A stretch of 64,000 nucleotides of DNA from Candidatus Riflebacteria bacterium HGW-Riflebacteria-1 (lineage in GTDB: Bacteria; Muiribacteriota; Ozemobacteria; Ozemobacterales; Ozemobacteraceae), in contig PGYB01000014.1 in NCBI GenBank assembly GCA_002839445.1, positions 116,791 to 180,790 on the forward strand, read 5' to 3'. Below are positions 1 through 8,751 of the stretch, one piece after another. The position numbers and the translations under genes were made by a program. Numbering within the stretch: the stretch's first letter is position 1; every line of letters starts with the position of its first letter. The notes under the pieces were generated by a model. That model was not told where the DNA came from and did no database searches. It worked only from the letters and a program-made list of their open reading frames with translations.

Positions 1-18
1 TCTGCCGAGTAAGAAGGT

Positions 19-2319
19 GTGAAAATATATGAATTCAGTAATAGAGCGCTGAGCGGCAGAACAGCCTGGCGGTTGTTAATGCTGTTTTTGCTGATATCTG
101 TAACATTTGTTGCGGGTTTTAAGCTGGTTCATGGGCAAAGTCAGGGCAGCAGATTCCGTCGTCTTGATTTTGTGCCGGGACAATCAGACGCTGTACCTTC
201 GAACGGGCGACTGCTGATGTCTTTCAGCGGCGCGGTCGAAGCAAAGCTTATCAGGGAAGGTTCACTGCCGCTGTTTTATCTGGATGTTCTCGGTGCAACT
301 GTTGATGTAAACCCATTTTTGCTAAATCTGCCACAGGGCCCGGTTAAACTCGTGCGCTTGAGCCAGCTGTCTGCTGAACCTGCGGTTTTGCGGGCAACAT
401 TTTTCATGCGCAGAAGTTATAAGCCTGAGGCCAGGCAAACTCGCGATGGTATCGAAATTTCTTTCAGCGATGCCAGTCCGGAGAAACCAGAAACACGCTC
501 TTCTTATACCTTGATCGCGCCACCGCAGGATGATACAAGCCGCTCAGCAAGCGCTCCGCAAAGCAAACAGCTGTTACCCGAACTTAAGCAGACCCGTCTG
601 TTGTATTCAGATAAAGAGGCAAGCTCCAGGTCTGAAAGTGAATCGGTGTTGTTATCTGCAGACAGTGAAAACCTGCAGGTCAATGTCGTTGATGCCGAGG
701 CAGCAGGCCTGTTGACAGAACTGGCGCGCCAGATGAAGAAGACCATTCATTTTCGCGATATATTTGATACAAGAGTAACCGTAAACATTGCAGCTGCCGA
801 CCCGATGCAGGTTATGCAGCAGGTTGCAGCGCTGGTTGGCGGTCAGATATCTGTCGAAGATGGCGAAGTCTGGGTAAGCCGTCGGCAAAATCCGATCCTG
901 AGAATATCTGACACAGATTCGGTCGAAGGTGCTGACCTTTCTACTCTGGCTCTGGGCGACGTGTTGCGTGCGCTTGGCCAGCTCGCTGAGCTGAATATCG
1001 CGCTCGACGTTTCCCTCGACAGTATCAAAGATCGCCATGTTGATGTCTACCTGCAGAAGACCAGTGTCAGAAGGGCGTTTGAAACCCTGCTGAAGATTCA
1101 CTCTTTAACGCTCAAGCTTATCGACGATCGCACTCTCATGGTGATGACCGCTGAAAAGGCGAGAAGCCTTGAAGGTAAAGTGTTCAGAGTAGTCAAGATT
1201 GACGTGCCGTTCGAAAAGCTCAAGACTCTGCTTGAGCAGTCTTTGTCTGTTGAGATATCGGGCCGTCTCTCGATACAGGAAGATCTTGGCAATTTTATTC
1301 TCACCGGTGACAAGGAAGCGGTTGATCAGGCCGTGAGCGTCATTAAAAGCGCCGAGACCAAGCTGATCAGCGCTGGGACAAGCCATATCAGAGAGTATTT
1401 TCAGCCTCTGAATACCAAGCCCGAAGAGCTTATCGGTCTGGTGAAAGATTCAATAAGTGAGTCGGAAAATGTTCGACTCTTTCATGACAAGCGAACCGAC
1501 ATGATTCTGGTCAGTGGCCCGGCAAACTCGGTCGAGAGGGCGATGAAAATTGTGCGCAGACTTGATCTTGAGCCGACGCGTCAGGCGCTGATTCACATAA
1601 GATTGATCGAGATCTCGCGCAGCGACCTTGATAGAATGGGAATCAGCTTTCCAGAGCAGCTTGCTGCTGTAAGTGATATTGGCAAGCTGCATAATGCGAC
1701 AGTGGTCATACCGGCAACATTCAGAGGGTTCACTGAGAATTCAAAAGTCAAAACACTGGCAAATCCGACAATACGCTGCATGGATAGAGAAGAAGCCAGC
1801 ATAGATATTTCTGAGCAGATACCTGTGAAAAATACGGTTACCGAATATCTGCCCATAGCCTCGGCCTCTCTGGCAGCTCGCACCAGCGACAACTGGACAA
1901 CTTCTGAAACAGGCATAAAGCTGAATATCAAACCAACTATTCATAAGGACAATGAAATAAGCATGAAGGTCGATGTCGACCTGACTGAGCTGATCAGGCT
2001 GGTGGAGGGGCATCCATGGACAGCCCGTCGCGTGGTTAAGACCATGGTCAGAGTAAAAGACAAAGAAACTGTAGTTATTGGCGGACTCATTCGCAAAAAG
2101 ACTGATAAAAGGCGAAACCCTGTGCCTGTGCTGAGCAAAATACCGTTTTTGCGCAGACTGGTAAAAGGACTTGCGTATCGCGATGACAACAAAGAAGAGA
2201 GTGAAATGGTCATTCTAATTACGCCGGTTCTGGTTGGTTCCGGTGGTATAGATCCGGCCATTGTCGAAACGAGCAACGCTGCAGAGCTGACAACGGTGAT
2301 GCCTGATGCGAGAAATTAA
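19..2319 (+). CDS. Secretin (GspD/PilQ-type outer-membrane channel)
   Basis: Forms the outer-membrane ring of a type II secretion or type IV pilus system. A Sec-type signal/membrane segment lies at about residues 18-40. It is followed by an AMIN-like beta domain (about 45-150), two secretin N-domain/STN-like modules (about 215-300 and 300-450) and a further N1-like domain (about 460-530). The secretin core occupies about 560-755, with the family hallmarks LANPT, ETVVIGGL and VPVLSKIPFLRRL. The length of 766 residues is normal. The start is GTG at 19, placed only one base after an AAGAAGG sequence. An in-frame ATG at 79 would shorten the signal, so the exact start is uncertain. A TAA at 10-12 may end a preceding operon gene. 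The 3' end overlaps the next gene by 14 bases. The class is certain; GspD versus PilQ cannot be decided. Confidence 0.93.
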   Translation: MKIYEFSNRALSGRTAWRLLMLFLLISVTFVAGFKLVHGQSQGSRFRRLDFVPGQSDAVPSNGRLLMSFSGAVEAKLIREGSLPLFYLDVLGATVDVNPFLLNLPQGPVKLVRLSQLSAEPAVLRATFFMRRSYKPEARQTRDGIEISFSDASPEKPETRSSYTLIAPPQDDTSRSASAPQSKQLLPELKQTRLLYSDKEASSRSESESVLLSADSENLQVNVVDAEAAGLLTELARQMKKTIHFRDIFDTRVTVNIAAADPMQVMQQVAALVGGQISVEDGEVWVSRRQNPILRISDTDSVEGADLSTLALGDVLRALGQLAELNIALDVSLDSIKDRHVDVYLQKTSVRRAFETLLKIHSLTLKLIDDRTLMVMTAEKARSLEGKVFRVVKIDVPFEKLKTLLEQSLSVEISGRLSIQEDLGNFILTGDKEAVDQAVSVIKSAETKLISAGTSHIREYFQPLNTKPEELIGLVKDSISESENVRLFHDKRTDMILVSGPANSVERAMKIVRRLDLEPTRQALIHIRLIEISRSDLDRMGISFPEQLAAVSDIGKLHNATVVIPATFRGFTENSKVKTLANPTIRCMDREEASIDISEQIPVKNTVTEYLPIASASLAARTSDNWTTSETGIKLNIKPTIHKDNEISMKVDVDLTELIRLVEGHPWTARRVVKTMVRVKDKETVVIGGLIRKKTDKRRNPVPVLSKIPFLRRLVKGLAYRDDNKEESEMVILITPVLVGSGGIDPAIVETSNAAELTTVMPDARN

Positions 2320-3973
2320 TATAAAGGACTTCTTAAGCCGGCATCGCAAGGTGTGCGTCATGCTGGCGGTTTTTGTTCTCGCTCTGCTGTTAGGGTTTTC
2401 AGGCGGACGCAATGAAACACAATACAGAGACCGGGTGCGCTTCAGCGACCTTTATCTTGAGATGCGCAGAGTGTTGCGAATTCTTGAACCCGTTCTCAAG
2501 CCTTCGGTTGCAGCAGAAAACAAAATAGATACCGACCCGGTTGTGCAAGGGCTTGCCGGGTTGATCACCCGGGGCATTCTCAGTCAGTTGCCAGACGGAT
2601 CGTGGAATGAAGAGGCATTTGTCACTCGTGGCGAAGCTTTATTCTACTTTGGCCAGATGCTGCAGAGTCTCGAAAGCAGTGTGGTTTTCCCGCCAATGAT
2701 GCTTGAGATTACAACTGATTATGCTGACATTTTCTCCGAGCACTGGCTGTATGGGTTTTTGCCAAAGCTTGCCGGAACCGGTGCGCTAAGCTCTTTTAAG
2801 GCCGGGCGTCTTAACCCGGATGCAATTTTGCAGGCTGCAGAACTGCGCAACATCGGCAGCGCAATAATCGACTATCTGGGCAGCAACCTTCTGATACTTA
2901 AATATGACGGTAACGATGCCCGCCTGTATGCAAAAGGTGCGTTACAGGAACTTAACGTTACTGAGTGGAGCTATTCTTTTAATCGCCGCGACTGGTATCA
3001 GATTGGCAAAGACGGCGAACTGCTGCCAGAATTCAACGCCGGTCGCCTGGGGTCTGTGTTATTCAAACACCCGTCATATCGCGAAGCCGGGCCAATTATG
3101 CTGAAAGAAAAGATTGCGTCGATCGGCATGATCAAACTGCAACGCAATTACGCAGATTTCAACAGTTCCCGTGTTTTTACCAAAAAGAATGATTCTACGC
3201 CAGATTCTGAAGAAGAGCGGGCGCGAATCAGATCGCGTCTGGCCCAGATTCGAGAACGACTTGAGAGTCGTCCAGCTGCTGACAGGCCGAAAGCTATTGA
3301 GCGACATGCCGCTGCTGGTGACAATGTAGCAGCAACGCTAGATGTCAGCGGAGGTTCAGACCGGCCAGCGATTAAAACTGCATATCTTAATGAGAATTCT
3401 GTAGCAGCCGGTCCAGGTGAGGAGACCTATGAACAGCATTCGCGCGCCGAGGGATCAGTAACTTACGAGGGTCGCGTGGTTGACGCGCTCAGCAGTGAAG
3501 CCTTGAAAGGCGCAGTGGTTATCATATCAGCCAGGCAATACACTGCCGACGATCATGGCAAGTTCAGCTTTGCTGCTGCGCCAAACTCAATTGTCGATCT
3601 CACCGCGTATTCGGAGGGTTATGAAGCCTTAAAAATCAGACATCGTGCCGGATATCGTGCCGGGCCTCTTACGCTGACGCTCAAGCCGGTTTTTATCAGT
3701 TGCGCCGGTCAGGTGACCAGTTTTGTTGATGACCGACCAGTGGCTCGTGCTCTGGTAAAGATCGGCAATCGGGCGACCCGCACTTCTTCTGATGGCAGAT
3801 TTGCGTTAAAAGGTGTTAAGCCAGGCTTTCATCAGATTTCGGTGTTCGCGCGCGACTACATGGAAGCGCACGAAATATCTCATATAGGTGCAGACACTGC
3901 TCAGGAAATAAACATGCGCCTGCGCCCGATGTATTCTGACAGCGCGGTATTCGCTGATAGTTATCAGAATTAA
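2306..3973 (+). CDS. Membrane-anchored protein with SLH-like segment and two carboxypeptidase-regulatory-like domains
   Basis: The product has 555 residues. One hydrophobic segment (about 15-33, VCVMLAVFVLALLLGF) puts the rest in the periplasm. Residues about 70-200 resemble S-layer-homology repeats: a TRGEAL motif, then DYADIFSEHWLYGFLPKL, then a conserved-looking second half. Residues 290-330 are charged and probably helical. Two beta-sandwich repeats follow at about 383-450 (YEGRVVDAL, DDHGKFSF) and 463-535 (SCAGQVTSF, SSDGRFALKG); each has the D-x-x-G-x-F pattern of CarboxypepD_reg folds. It overlaps the secretin gene by 14 bases, so it is probably translated from the same mRNA and may be an accessory, perhaps a pilotin- or scaffold-like partner. 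That role is inference. I know no named family for the whole protein. Confidence 0.85.
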   Translation: MREINIKDFLSRHRKVCVMLAVFVLALLLGFSGGRNETQYRDRVRFSDLYLEMRRVLRILEPVLKPSVAAENKIDTDPVVQGLAGLITRGILSQLPDGSWNEEAFVTRGEALFYFGQMLQSLESSVVFPPMMLEITTDYADIFSEHWLYGFLPKLAGTGALSSFKAGRLNPDAILQAAELRNIGSAIIDYLGSNLLILKYDGNDARLYAKGALQELNVTEWSYSFNRRDWYQIGKDGELLPEFNAGRLGSVLFKHPSYREAGPIMLKEKIASIGMIKLQRNYADFNSSRVFTKKNDSTPDSEEERARIRSRLAQIRERLESRPAADRPKAIERHAAAGDNVAATLDVSGGSDRPAIKTAYLNENSVAAGPGEETYEQHSRAEGSVTYEGRVVDALSSEALKGAVVIISARQYTADDHGKFSFAAAPNSIVDLTAYSEGYEALKIRHRAGYRAGPLTLTLKPVFISCAGQVTSFVDDRPVARALVKIGNRATRTSSDGRFALKGVKPGFHQISVFARDYMEAHEISHIGADTAQEINMRLRPMYSDSAVFADSYQN

Positions 3974-4032
3974 TGATTTGTTGCGGGGAAAAGTGCAGAC
4001 TGTTATGTGCGCCTGAAAGGCTTTGTGCGCAT

Positions 4033-5043
4033 CTATCTATTCAGCTCAGTAATGACAGCCGCCAGAGCGGCAAACGCTTCAAGTCTTCCCGGGTAAGCGG
4101 TTTCCTGACTCCAGACCAGCGGTTTTCGGCTCTTGATAAAGAGCTTTTCACGGAGATGCTCGATGTAATTGCGCAGGTCAATATTGCTCATGTAGCCATG
4201 GCGCTGAACTGCAAGACTTTTTGACATGTCCGGGTCAATCGCCAGAAGCTTGAACAACTGGTCGACGGCGTTCTGCCAGTCGGCCCAGGACATCGGTTCG
4301 TAGGGTCTGATACGGTTTTTCTTGTCAGCAAGACTGATTCTCAATTCCAGCAATGGTTGCAGGGCATTGTAAACCGGGTGTGCAGATGGAATGTCGCTGA
4401 AACCGCCAGCGTCTAAAGCTGTTTTTGGAACTCGAGCCGTGTTCGAATCAAAAAATGGGTTAGGGAAGATGCTCAGATCAGGCTGCTGAAACAATGTTTT
4501 CAATGTCTGTTCGATGCGGGCAGCTTGTTGCTGGTTGACCACCTGTGCCGGGTCTGGCAGCGCGCTGAAAGTTTCGCTGAAAATCTGGTCAAGTTCTGCG
4601 TGGCTCAATTCAAAACTGCGTGACAGAAATACCCTGAAATCGAGCCATCTGGGATCTGCCATACGATTTTCTGGCATCAAGCCGCTTAAAAAAATAACGA
4701 TGAGAACTGATAGCGAGGCTGATAAACCAATTGCCAGCTTTCTTCGCCAGTAGACCGGCAGTCGGCGAAACAAATTATTGACCCGTCTTGAGGCAGCACT
4801 TTTGGCAGGTGCCGGAGAAATTTCTTCGGGCTGTGCTGACTTCTGGATGACGGCCGGCTCGCTTTCTGTCTGCGAGGTTTTTGATACTCTTTTCGCTTTG
4901 ATCTCCAGGTGCAGGTTCTTGATCGAATTTTCTGCTCGTGCGACCTCTTCTGTAAGCGTGCCGCAGCCGCCGCAAAATTTTGCGGCAGCAGGATTGCTTC
5001 TGCCGCATTTCGCGCAGCTTGCTTTTGTAACGCTTTCTGACAT
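4033..5043 (-). CDS. Zinc-ribbon membrane protein with SLH-like C-terminal segment
   Basis: The product has 336 residues if it starts at ATG 5043; an ATG at 5079 would add 12 residues with no better ribosome site. Residues 10-30 hold two CxxC pairs (CAKC and CGGC) typical of a short zinc ribbon. A low-complexity charged linker follows, then one membrane helix at about 110-135 (ending IVIFLSGL). Residues about 215-280 read GFSDIPSAHPVYNAL and RPYEPMSWADW, close in pattern to a single SLH repeat. The C-terminus has a further helical segment. The gene is convergent with the upstream secretion genes and divergent from the pseudopilins. A cytoplasmic zinc ribbon joined through the membrane to an SLH-like periplasmic part is a plausible reading. 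Function is unknown. Confidence 0.85.
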   Translation of the reverse strand: MSESVTKASCAKCGRSNPAAAKFCGGCGTLTEEVARAENSIKNLHLEIKAKRVSKTSQTESEPAVIQKSAQPEEISPAPAKSAASRRVNNLFRRLPVYWRRKLAIGLSASLSVLIVIFLSGLMPENRMADPRWLDFRVFLSRSFELSHAELDQIFSETFSALPDPAQVVNQQQAARIEQTLKTLFQQPDLSIFPNPFFDSNTARVPKTALDAGGFSDIPSAHPVYNALQPLLELRISLADKKNRIRPYEPMSWADWQNAVDQLFKLLAIDPDMSKSLAVQRHGYMSNIDLRNYIEHLREKLFIKSRKPLVWSQETAYPGRLEAFAALAAVITELNR

Positions 5044-5120
5044 ATTATCGCCATGGCCTGGCAGATTTTGACATACCATACCCAGTATATCGGCACAGGA
5101 TGCAATTAAGGCAACGGTTA

Positions 5121-5136
5121 CGGTATGAAAATTGCG
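5121..5136 (+). promoter_or_regulatory. Possible sigma-54 promoter for the pseudopilin genes
   Basis: GG at 5122-5123 and GC at 5134-5135 are separated by exactly ten bases, and the -12 part is TTGC. The -24 part (GGTATG) is weaker than the consensus GGCACG. The start point would be near 5147, about 22 bases before the TTG start of the first pseudopilin. Sigma-54 control of pilins through PilR is established in other bacteria, and a sigma-54 activator gene lies 2 kb away. Confidence 0.4.
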
Positions 5137-5168
5137 AATAATCTGTCAGAAGTTTGTGGAGGTCTCTC

Positions 5169-5666
5169 TTGTCACGAAAGGGTTTCAGCATTATTGAGCT
5201 GGTAACGGTTCTTGGCATTTTTCTGGCATTGTCGTATTTTGCACTGCCGGCGTTCGATGTTGTGCAGGTCAAGTCTCGCGAAAAGCTTTTGCAGCAGCGG
5301 CTTTTTGATCTGCGCCGTGGCATTGATTTTTATGTGAACGCCAGAAACAGCACTGCTGTTTCTGGTGTTCCTTATACTCCTTATCCTCTTTCAATAGCCA
5401 GTTTGACCGAGGCAATACCTGGTGTTTATCTGAAAAATGGTGCTGATACCGGCCCGTTTGTGCCTGCCGGCAGCATTGGCAACCCTTTTGGCAGGTCAGA
5501 AGATGAATTTACATGGGACATTCGCGACTGTGACGGAGTCTGGCACAAAAACCAGTTACATCACGCAATAAATTATGCAGCAGGAGTGTACGATGTCAGA
5601 TTTCCTGAAGATGGCGTTCATGGCTGGAACAAGGCTATTGATGAAACTTTTTATAAAGACTGGTAA
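5169..5666 (+). CDS. Type II secretion/type IV pilus-like pseudopilin
   Basis: The product has 165 residues and begins MSRKGFSIIELVTVLG, a class III (prepilin peptidase) signal with cleavage after the glycine, followed by the hydrophobic N-terminal helix. I place the start at TTG 5169 because a GTGGAGG ribosome site (5156-5162) sits six bases upstream; the in-frame TTG at 5154 lies before that site. The rest looks like a minor or GspG-like globular domain containing one helical segment (EKLLQQRLFDLRRGIDFYV) and a loop-rich C-terminus. The last 26 bases overlap the next pseudopilin gene, so the two are translationally linked. It probably extends the pseudopilus that works with the secretin at the window start. 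Confidence 0.88.
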   Translation: MSRKGFSIIELVTVLGIFLALSYFALPAFDVVQVKSREKLLQQRLFDLRRGIDFYVNARNSTAVSGVPYTPYPLSIASLTEAIPGVYLKNGADTGPFVPAGSIGNPFGRSEDEFTWDIRDCDGVWHKNQLHHAINYAAGVYDVRFPEDGVHGWNKAIDETFYKDW

Positions 5667-6015
5667 CCGCGCCGGATTTTCGCTGGTTGAACTTATTGTT
5701 GTCGTCGGCATAATTGCTGCTCTGGTGGGTCTGGCGACGCCTTATTATGGCGATTATGTCAATGAGAGCAAGCATTCAGTAATGCGCGCCAACCTGCATA
5801 CACTTGAAAAAGCGCTGATGGACTATCGCTCAGACAAGGGTGACTACCCGGTTACAAACGATGTTGGTATTCTTGTGTCAGGCACTCCGCGCTATTTGTC
5901 CGAGTTCCCGATAGATCCGACCAATGATGCCCCGGCAAGCTGGGGTTATGCTTACACGGCAGGAACCGGCAAATACAACCTTGATGTCCGCTACGACGCA
6001 TACCGCAGACCTTGA
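5641..6015 (+). CDS. GspG-like major pseudopilin
   Basis: The product has 124 residues when started at ATG 5641, which has AAGG six bases upstream. An upstream in-frame ATG at 5575 would add an unusually long leader. The sequence NRAGFSLVELIVVVGIIAAL is a textbook prepilin-peptidase site plus N-terminal helix, with Glu at position +5 of the mature protein. The mature part contains ALMDYRSDKGDYP, the pattern of the GspG core (helix end and first strand), and a short beta C-terminus (WGYAYTAGTGKYNLDV). The size matches GspG. It overlaps the preceding pseudopilin gene by 26 bases. It would polymerise into the periplasmic pseudopilus after methylation and cleavage in the inner membrane. Confidence 0.9.
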   Translation: MKLFIKTGNRAGFSLVELIVVVGIIAALVGLATPYYGDYVNESKHSVMRANLHTLEKALMDYRSDKGDYPVTNDVGILVSGTPRYLSEFPIDPTNDAPASWGYAYTAGTGKYNLDVRYDAYRRP

Positions 6016-6035
6016 GATGCCGGCTGGGCTCTATT

Positions 6036-6728
6036 TTACCTGGCTGGCATAGGGAAACCCTCAGGATTGACGCTGACATAGTGATCGGGGCGGCGCTGTA
6101 TCAGACCATTGTTTAAAAGGCTTTCGACAAGCTCAAAGTTGAGGTAGGCTTCGTAAGGGTGCCCGCTTACCGGTGAAAATGTTGCGCTGATAAGCGTTTG
6201 CGGGGCAGGCGTATCAAAAAAGAATACTGACAGCCACGCGCGTGTTGTATATTGCTCAGCCAGCGGCGGGGTGCCGGCAGGAATAGCCAGTCGCATCTGC
6301 CCTTCCTGCATTATGACCAGCTGCTGGCAACGATAGGCTGAAAGCCGGTCTCTAAAGAGAATCACACGCAGCCTGTAGGCATCCGGACTTACCAGAAGAG
6401 TTTTAGCGTCGATGCGCACATTGGCCAGGCTGCTGGAGTTGGCAAAAATCCAGGGTAGCTTCGTGGGCCAACGCTCTGGCAGCAAGTGTCTGAACAACAT
6501 TGTATGGAACAGGGCGTCAAATGATTCTGTTGTCCAGAGCAGGGTATTTACATCTGCAGGCACCAGTCGGTCATTGATAATATTGATTTCAGAGGCAGGC
6601 AGCAAAGGACCTGCGAGCGGAAAGTCGACGATCATTGCGGTTTCCCACTCGTGCATGCCGAGGTTGCATGCCGGGAGGGCAGTAGAAAAAATCACAACCA
6701 GTAACAGGGCCTGTAATAGTTTATTCAT
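6036..6728 (-). CDS. Putative lipoprotein of unknown function
   Basis: The product has 230 residues from ATG 6728. The N-terminus MNKLLQALLLVVIFSTALPAC is a signal peptide ending in an LPAC lipobox, so Cys21 should be lipidated. The mature part has no recognisable enzyme motif. It alternates strands and loops (AMIVDFPLAGPLLPASEIN; RLRVILFRDRLSAY) and has few cysteines. The ribosome site is poor. An earlier in-frame ATG at 6827 would bury the signal peptide behind 33 residues, so it is rejected as start. The gene is convergent with the pseudopilin gene, with only 20 bases between them. A function linked to secretion is possible but not shown. Confidence 0.75.
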   Translation of the reverse strand: MNKLLQALLLVVIFSTALPACNLGMHEWETAMIVDFPLAGPLLPASEINIINDRLVPADVNTLLWTTESFDALFHTMLFRHLLPERWPTKLPWIFANSSSLANVRIDAKTLLVSPDAYRLRVILFRDRLSAYRCQQLVIMQEGQMRLAIPAGTPPLAEQYTTRAWLSVFFFDTPAPQTLISATFSPVSGHPYEAYLNFELVESLLNNGLIQRRPDHYVSVNPEGFPMPAR

Positions 6729-7179
6729 AGGTATATGATAAAACACTTTTCTTGACCGGTAAATCAACATTTGTAAGAGTGTCTTGCATATTTTACAAAT
6801 TTGAGGGTGGCTAAGAGCCGATCCCAATCAAATAGAATTTTGCCTGTTGCGCACAATAATTTGTAATTAGTGGCAAATTCGCAATTTAAAAGGGCTGTTT
6901 CGTTGTGCGAAACAGCCCCAGCATGTGCCTGCGGTGAATGTTGTTTTGTTCAGCGATAGATTTCCTGTCGGTTGTGACCAGTTCTAACAGCTAGTTTTGC
7001 GGCAGAGAGCAACATCATGAATCTTACCCAGATTAATACTACTTTAAACAGGATAATCATTTTCGATGTGATCTTTCTTTGTCTGTGACATGCTAACAAT
7101 AAATAATTAGCAAATGTCATGCCAAGACTTGAAAGCATCTGTGAGAGCGGAGTTCGCGCGGGTGCCTGTCGCCCGGCAG
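6729..7179. other. Intergenic region without a convincing gene
   Basis: Besides the hairpin at 6892-6918, the minus strand is open at 6950-7138. It could encode a small hydrophobic peptide whose core reads MIILFKVVLIWVRFMM, but no ribosome site precedes either possible ATG, so I do not call a gene. A short A/T-rich segment near 6820-6890 could carry the lipoprotein promoter. Confidence 0.4.
6892..6918 (-). terminator. Intrinsic terminator, minus strand
   Basis: An 11-base-pair perfect stem (GGGCTGTTTCG with CGAAACAGCCC, five-base loop) is followed on the minus strand by TTTTAAATT. It probably ends the transcript of the sigma-54 activator gene, 260 bases downstream of its stop codon. Confidence 0.7.
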
Positions 7180-8667
7180 TTAGTCAATGTGCAATTTTTT
7201 TCGCGAAATACCCAGTTTTTTCATGCGCGACTCAAGGGTGGTCGCCTTCATTCCGAGAATTTCAGCGGCTCCATGCGCTCCACGAATACGCCACGCGCTG
7301 CGCTCAAGAATGCTGATTATGTGTTGTTTTTGCACTTCGTCGAGTGGCAAGGGCAGAACAGGTCGTGTGGTATTAGTCGCTAAAGCAGACTGTGACTGTG
7401 AATAAGGCATCTCGATATCGAGTGTGTCAGTTTGACACAAAATGACCGAACGCTCGACGAGATTGCGCAATTCGCGAATATTGCCTGGCCAGCCGTATTC
7501 GAGCAGTCGCTGGCGGGAAGCAGGCGAGATACCAATGATATGCCGCCCGTGTTTGCGTGCGCAAAGCTGCATATAGTCGTTGGCGATCTCGATGATATCG
7601 TTGCCACGTTCGCGCAGTGCCGGCAGGTGAACTGGAAAAACGTTGAGCCTGAAAAACAGGTCTTCACGAAATCGGCCGGCGTGAACTTCTTCAAATAATT
7701 TGCGATTAGTTGCTGCAACCACTCTCACGTCGATGTCGATCAGCTTGTGACTGCCGATGCGTTCGATCTGGCTTTCCTGAAGAACTCTTAGCAGTTTGCT
7801 CTGCAGTTCCAACGGCATCTCGCCGATTTCGTCGAGAAAAATAGTGCCGCCGTGCGCAACCTCGAACCGCCCGATTTTACGGGCAATTGCACCGGTAAAC
7901 GACCCTTTTTCATGGCCGAAAAGTTCACTTTCTATGAGGTTCGCCGGCATTGCCGCGCAATTTACCACTATTATCGGTTGCTCAGCGCGGCGGCTGAGGC
8001 GATGAATCTCGCGTGCGGCGAGTTCTTTGCCGGTGCCGGTCTCGCCGGTTATCAGAACTGTAGCGTCAGTTGGCGCTACACGCCTGATCTGGTCAACTGT
8101 CTGGCGAAGGCAGGCGCTGCTGCCCACCATGTGCGAATGTTCAGACTCGCGGGTAATTTCAATTTTTAAAAGCTGGTTTTCCTGGCGTAGCTTTTCTTCG
8201 AGACTGGTTATTTGCTTCAGCGCCGCTGAGAGATTTCGTTCGGTGTTACGAAGTTGCGAAACATCATTAAATATCAGACTGACAGCTTTTTTATTGATAT
8301 CGGCCCAGCGCACCGGATACGCGGTAACGGACCAGTCGCGAGGCCTGCTGTCCAGTGTGAAGGAGCATTCAATGGCGACGCGGGGAGTCTGTGTTGCGAA
8401 CACTTCTGATATCATACTGTTCAGTTGATCTGCCAGCACTGGAAGTATTTTGCCTATTCGTTTGCCAATACAAGAATCAGAGGCGATTCCGACCATTTCT
8501 GCAAATCCTCGATTTAGTCTGACGATTTCGTGCTTTCCGTCGACAACAGCCATGCCGACAGGAGCGCTGTGATAAATCTGTTGCAGAAAATCAAGCGCCC
8601 GGCACGAATGGCTGCAGGGAAAAGATTCAAAAGAGTCTTCTAAAATTGGCGGTAAAAGTTCTGTCAT
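7180..8667 (-). CDS. PAS-AAA+-Fis sigma-54-dependent transcriptional activator
   Basis: The product has 495 residues. A PAS sensor domain (about 28-140) is followed by a coiled linker (about 140-175) and a sigma-54 activator AAA+ domain (about 178-400). The AAA+ domain has Walker A GETGTGKE (208-215), the sigma-54 contact loop GSFTGA (255-260, a Ser variant of GAFTGA) and Walker B IFLDE. The R-finger region is also visible, and WPGNIRELRN comes before the C-terminal Fis-type helix-turn-helix (about 450-492). There is no receiver domain, so the signal is probably a ligand or redox state sensed by PAS rather than phosphorylation. It is divergent from a small cysteine-containing protein gene with a 16-base palindrome between them. 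It is a candidate regulator of the sigma-54 promoters near 5.1 and 13.0 kb (inference). Confidence 0.95.
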   Translation of the reverse strand: MTELLPPILEDSFESFPCSHSCRALDFLQQIYHSAPVGMAVVDGKHEIVRLNRGFAEMVGIASDSCIGKRIGKILPVLADQLNSMISEVFATQTPRVAIECSFTLDSRPRDWSVTAYPVRWADINKKAVSLIFNDVSQLRNTERNLSAALKQITSLEEKLRQENQLLKIEITRESEHSHMVGSSACLRQTVDQIRRVAPTDATVLITGETGTGKELAAREIHRLSRRAEQPIIVVNCAAMPANLIESELFGHEKGSFTGAIARKIGRFEVAHGGTIFLDEIGEMPLELQSKLLRVLQESQIERIGSHKLIDIDVRVVAATNRKLFEEVHAGRFREDLFFRLNVFPVHLPALRERGNDIIEIANDYMQLCARKHGRHIIGISPASRQRLLEYGWPGNIRELRNLVERSVILCQTDTLDIEMPYSQSQSALATNTTRPVLPLPLDEVQKQHIISILERSAWRIRGAHGAAEILGMKATTLESRMKKLGISRKKLHID

Positions 8668-8735
8668 TGCCTGCCTGATGATTTCTTGTCGTTGAACATT
8701 GCAGATTATAGCACAGTAAAAAAAACTGTTCTGTG

Positions 8736-8751
8736 CATTTTCGCGAAAATG
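8736..8751. promoter_or_regulatory. 16-base perfect palindrome, candidate operator
   Basis: CATTTTCGCGAAAATG is fully self-complementary. It lies between two divergent genes and directly abuts a possible -35 element on its right. A second inverted repeat, GCACAG at 8711-8716 and CTGTGC at 8731-8736, shares its first base. The position suits a dimeric regulator of one or both genes. Confidence 0.55.

Noticed and set aside
3974..4032. Possible terminator between convergent genes
   Set aside because: GCGC motifs flank the stretch, but no stem with a T-run could be drawn.
4969..4986. 18-base palindrome GCCGCAAAATTTTGCGGC
   Set aside because: It lies within the zinc-ribbon coding region and encodes the conserved KFCGGC segment, so codon content explains it.
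6950..7138. 62-codon minus-strand frame with hydrophobic core
   Set aside because: There is no ribosome site before either ATG and no homologue comes to mind. It remains possible but is not supported.
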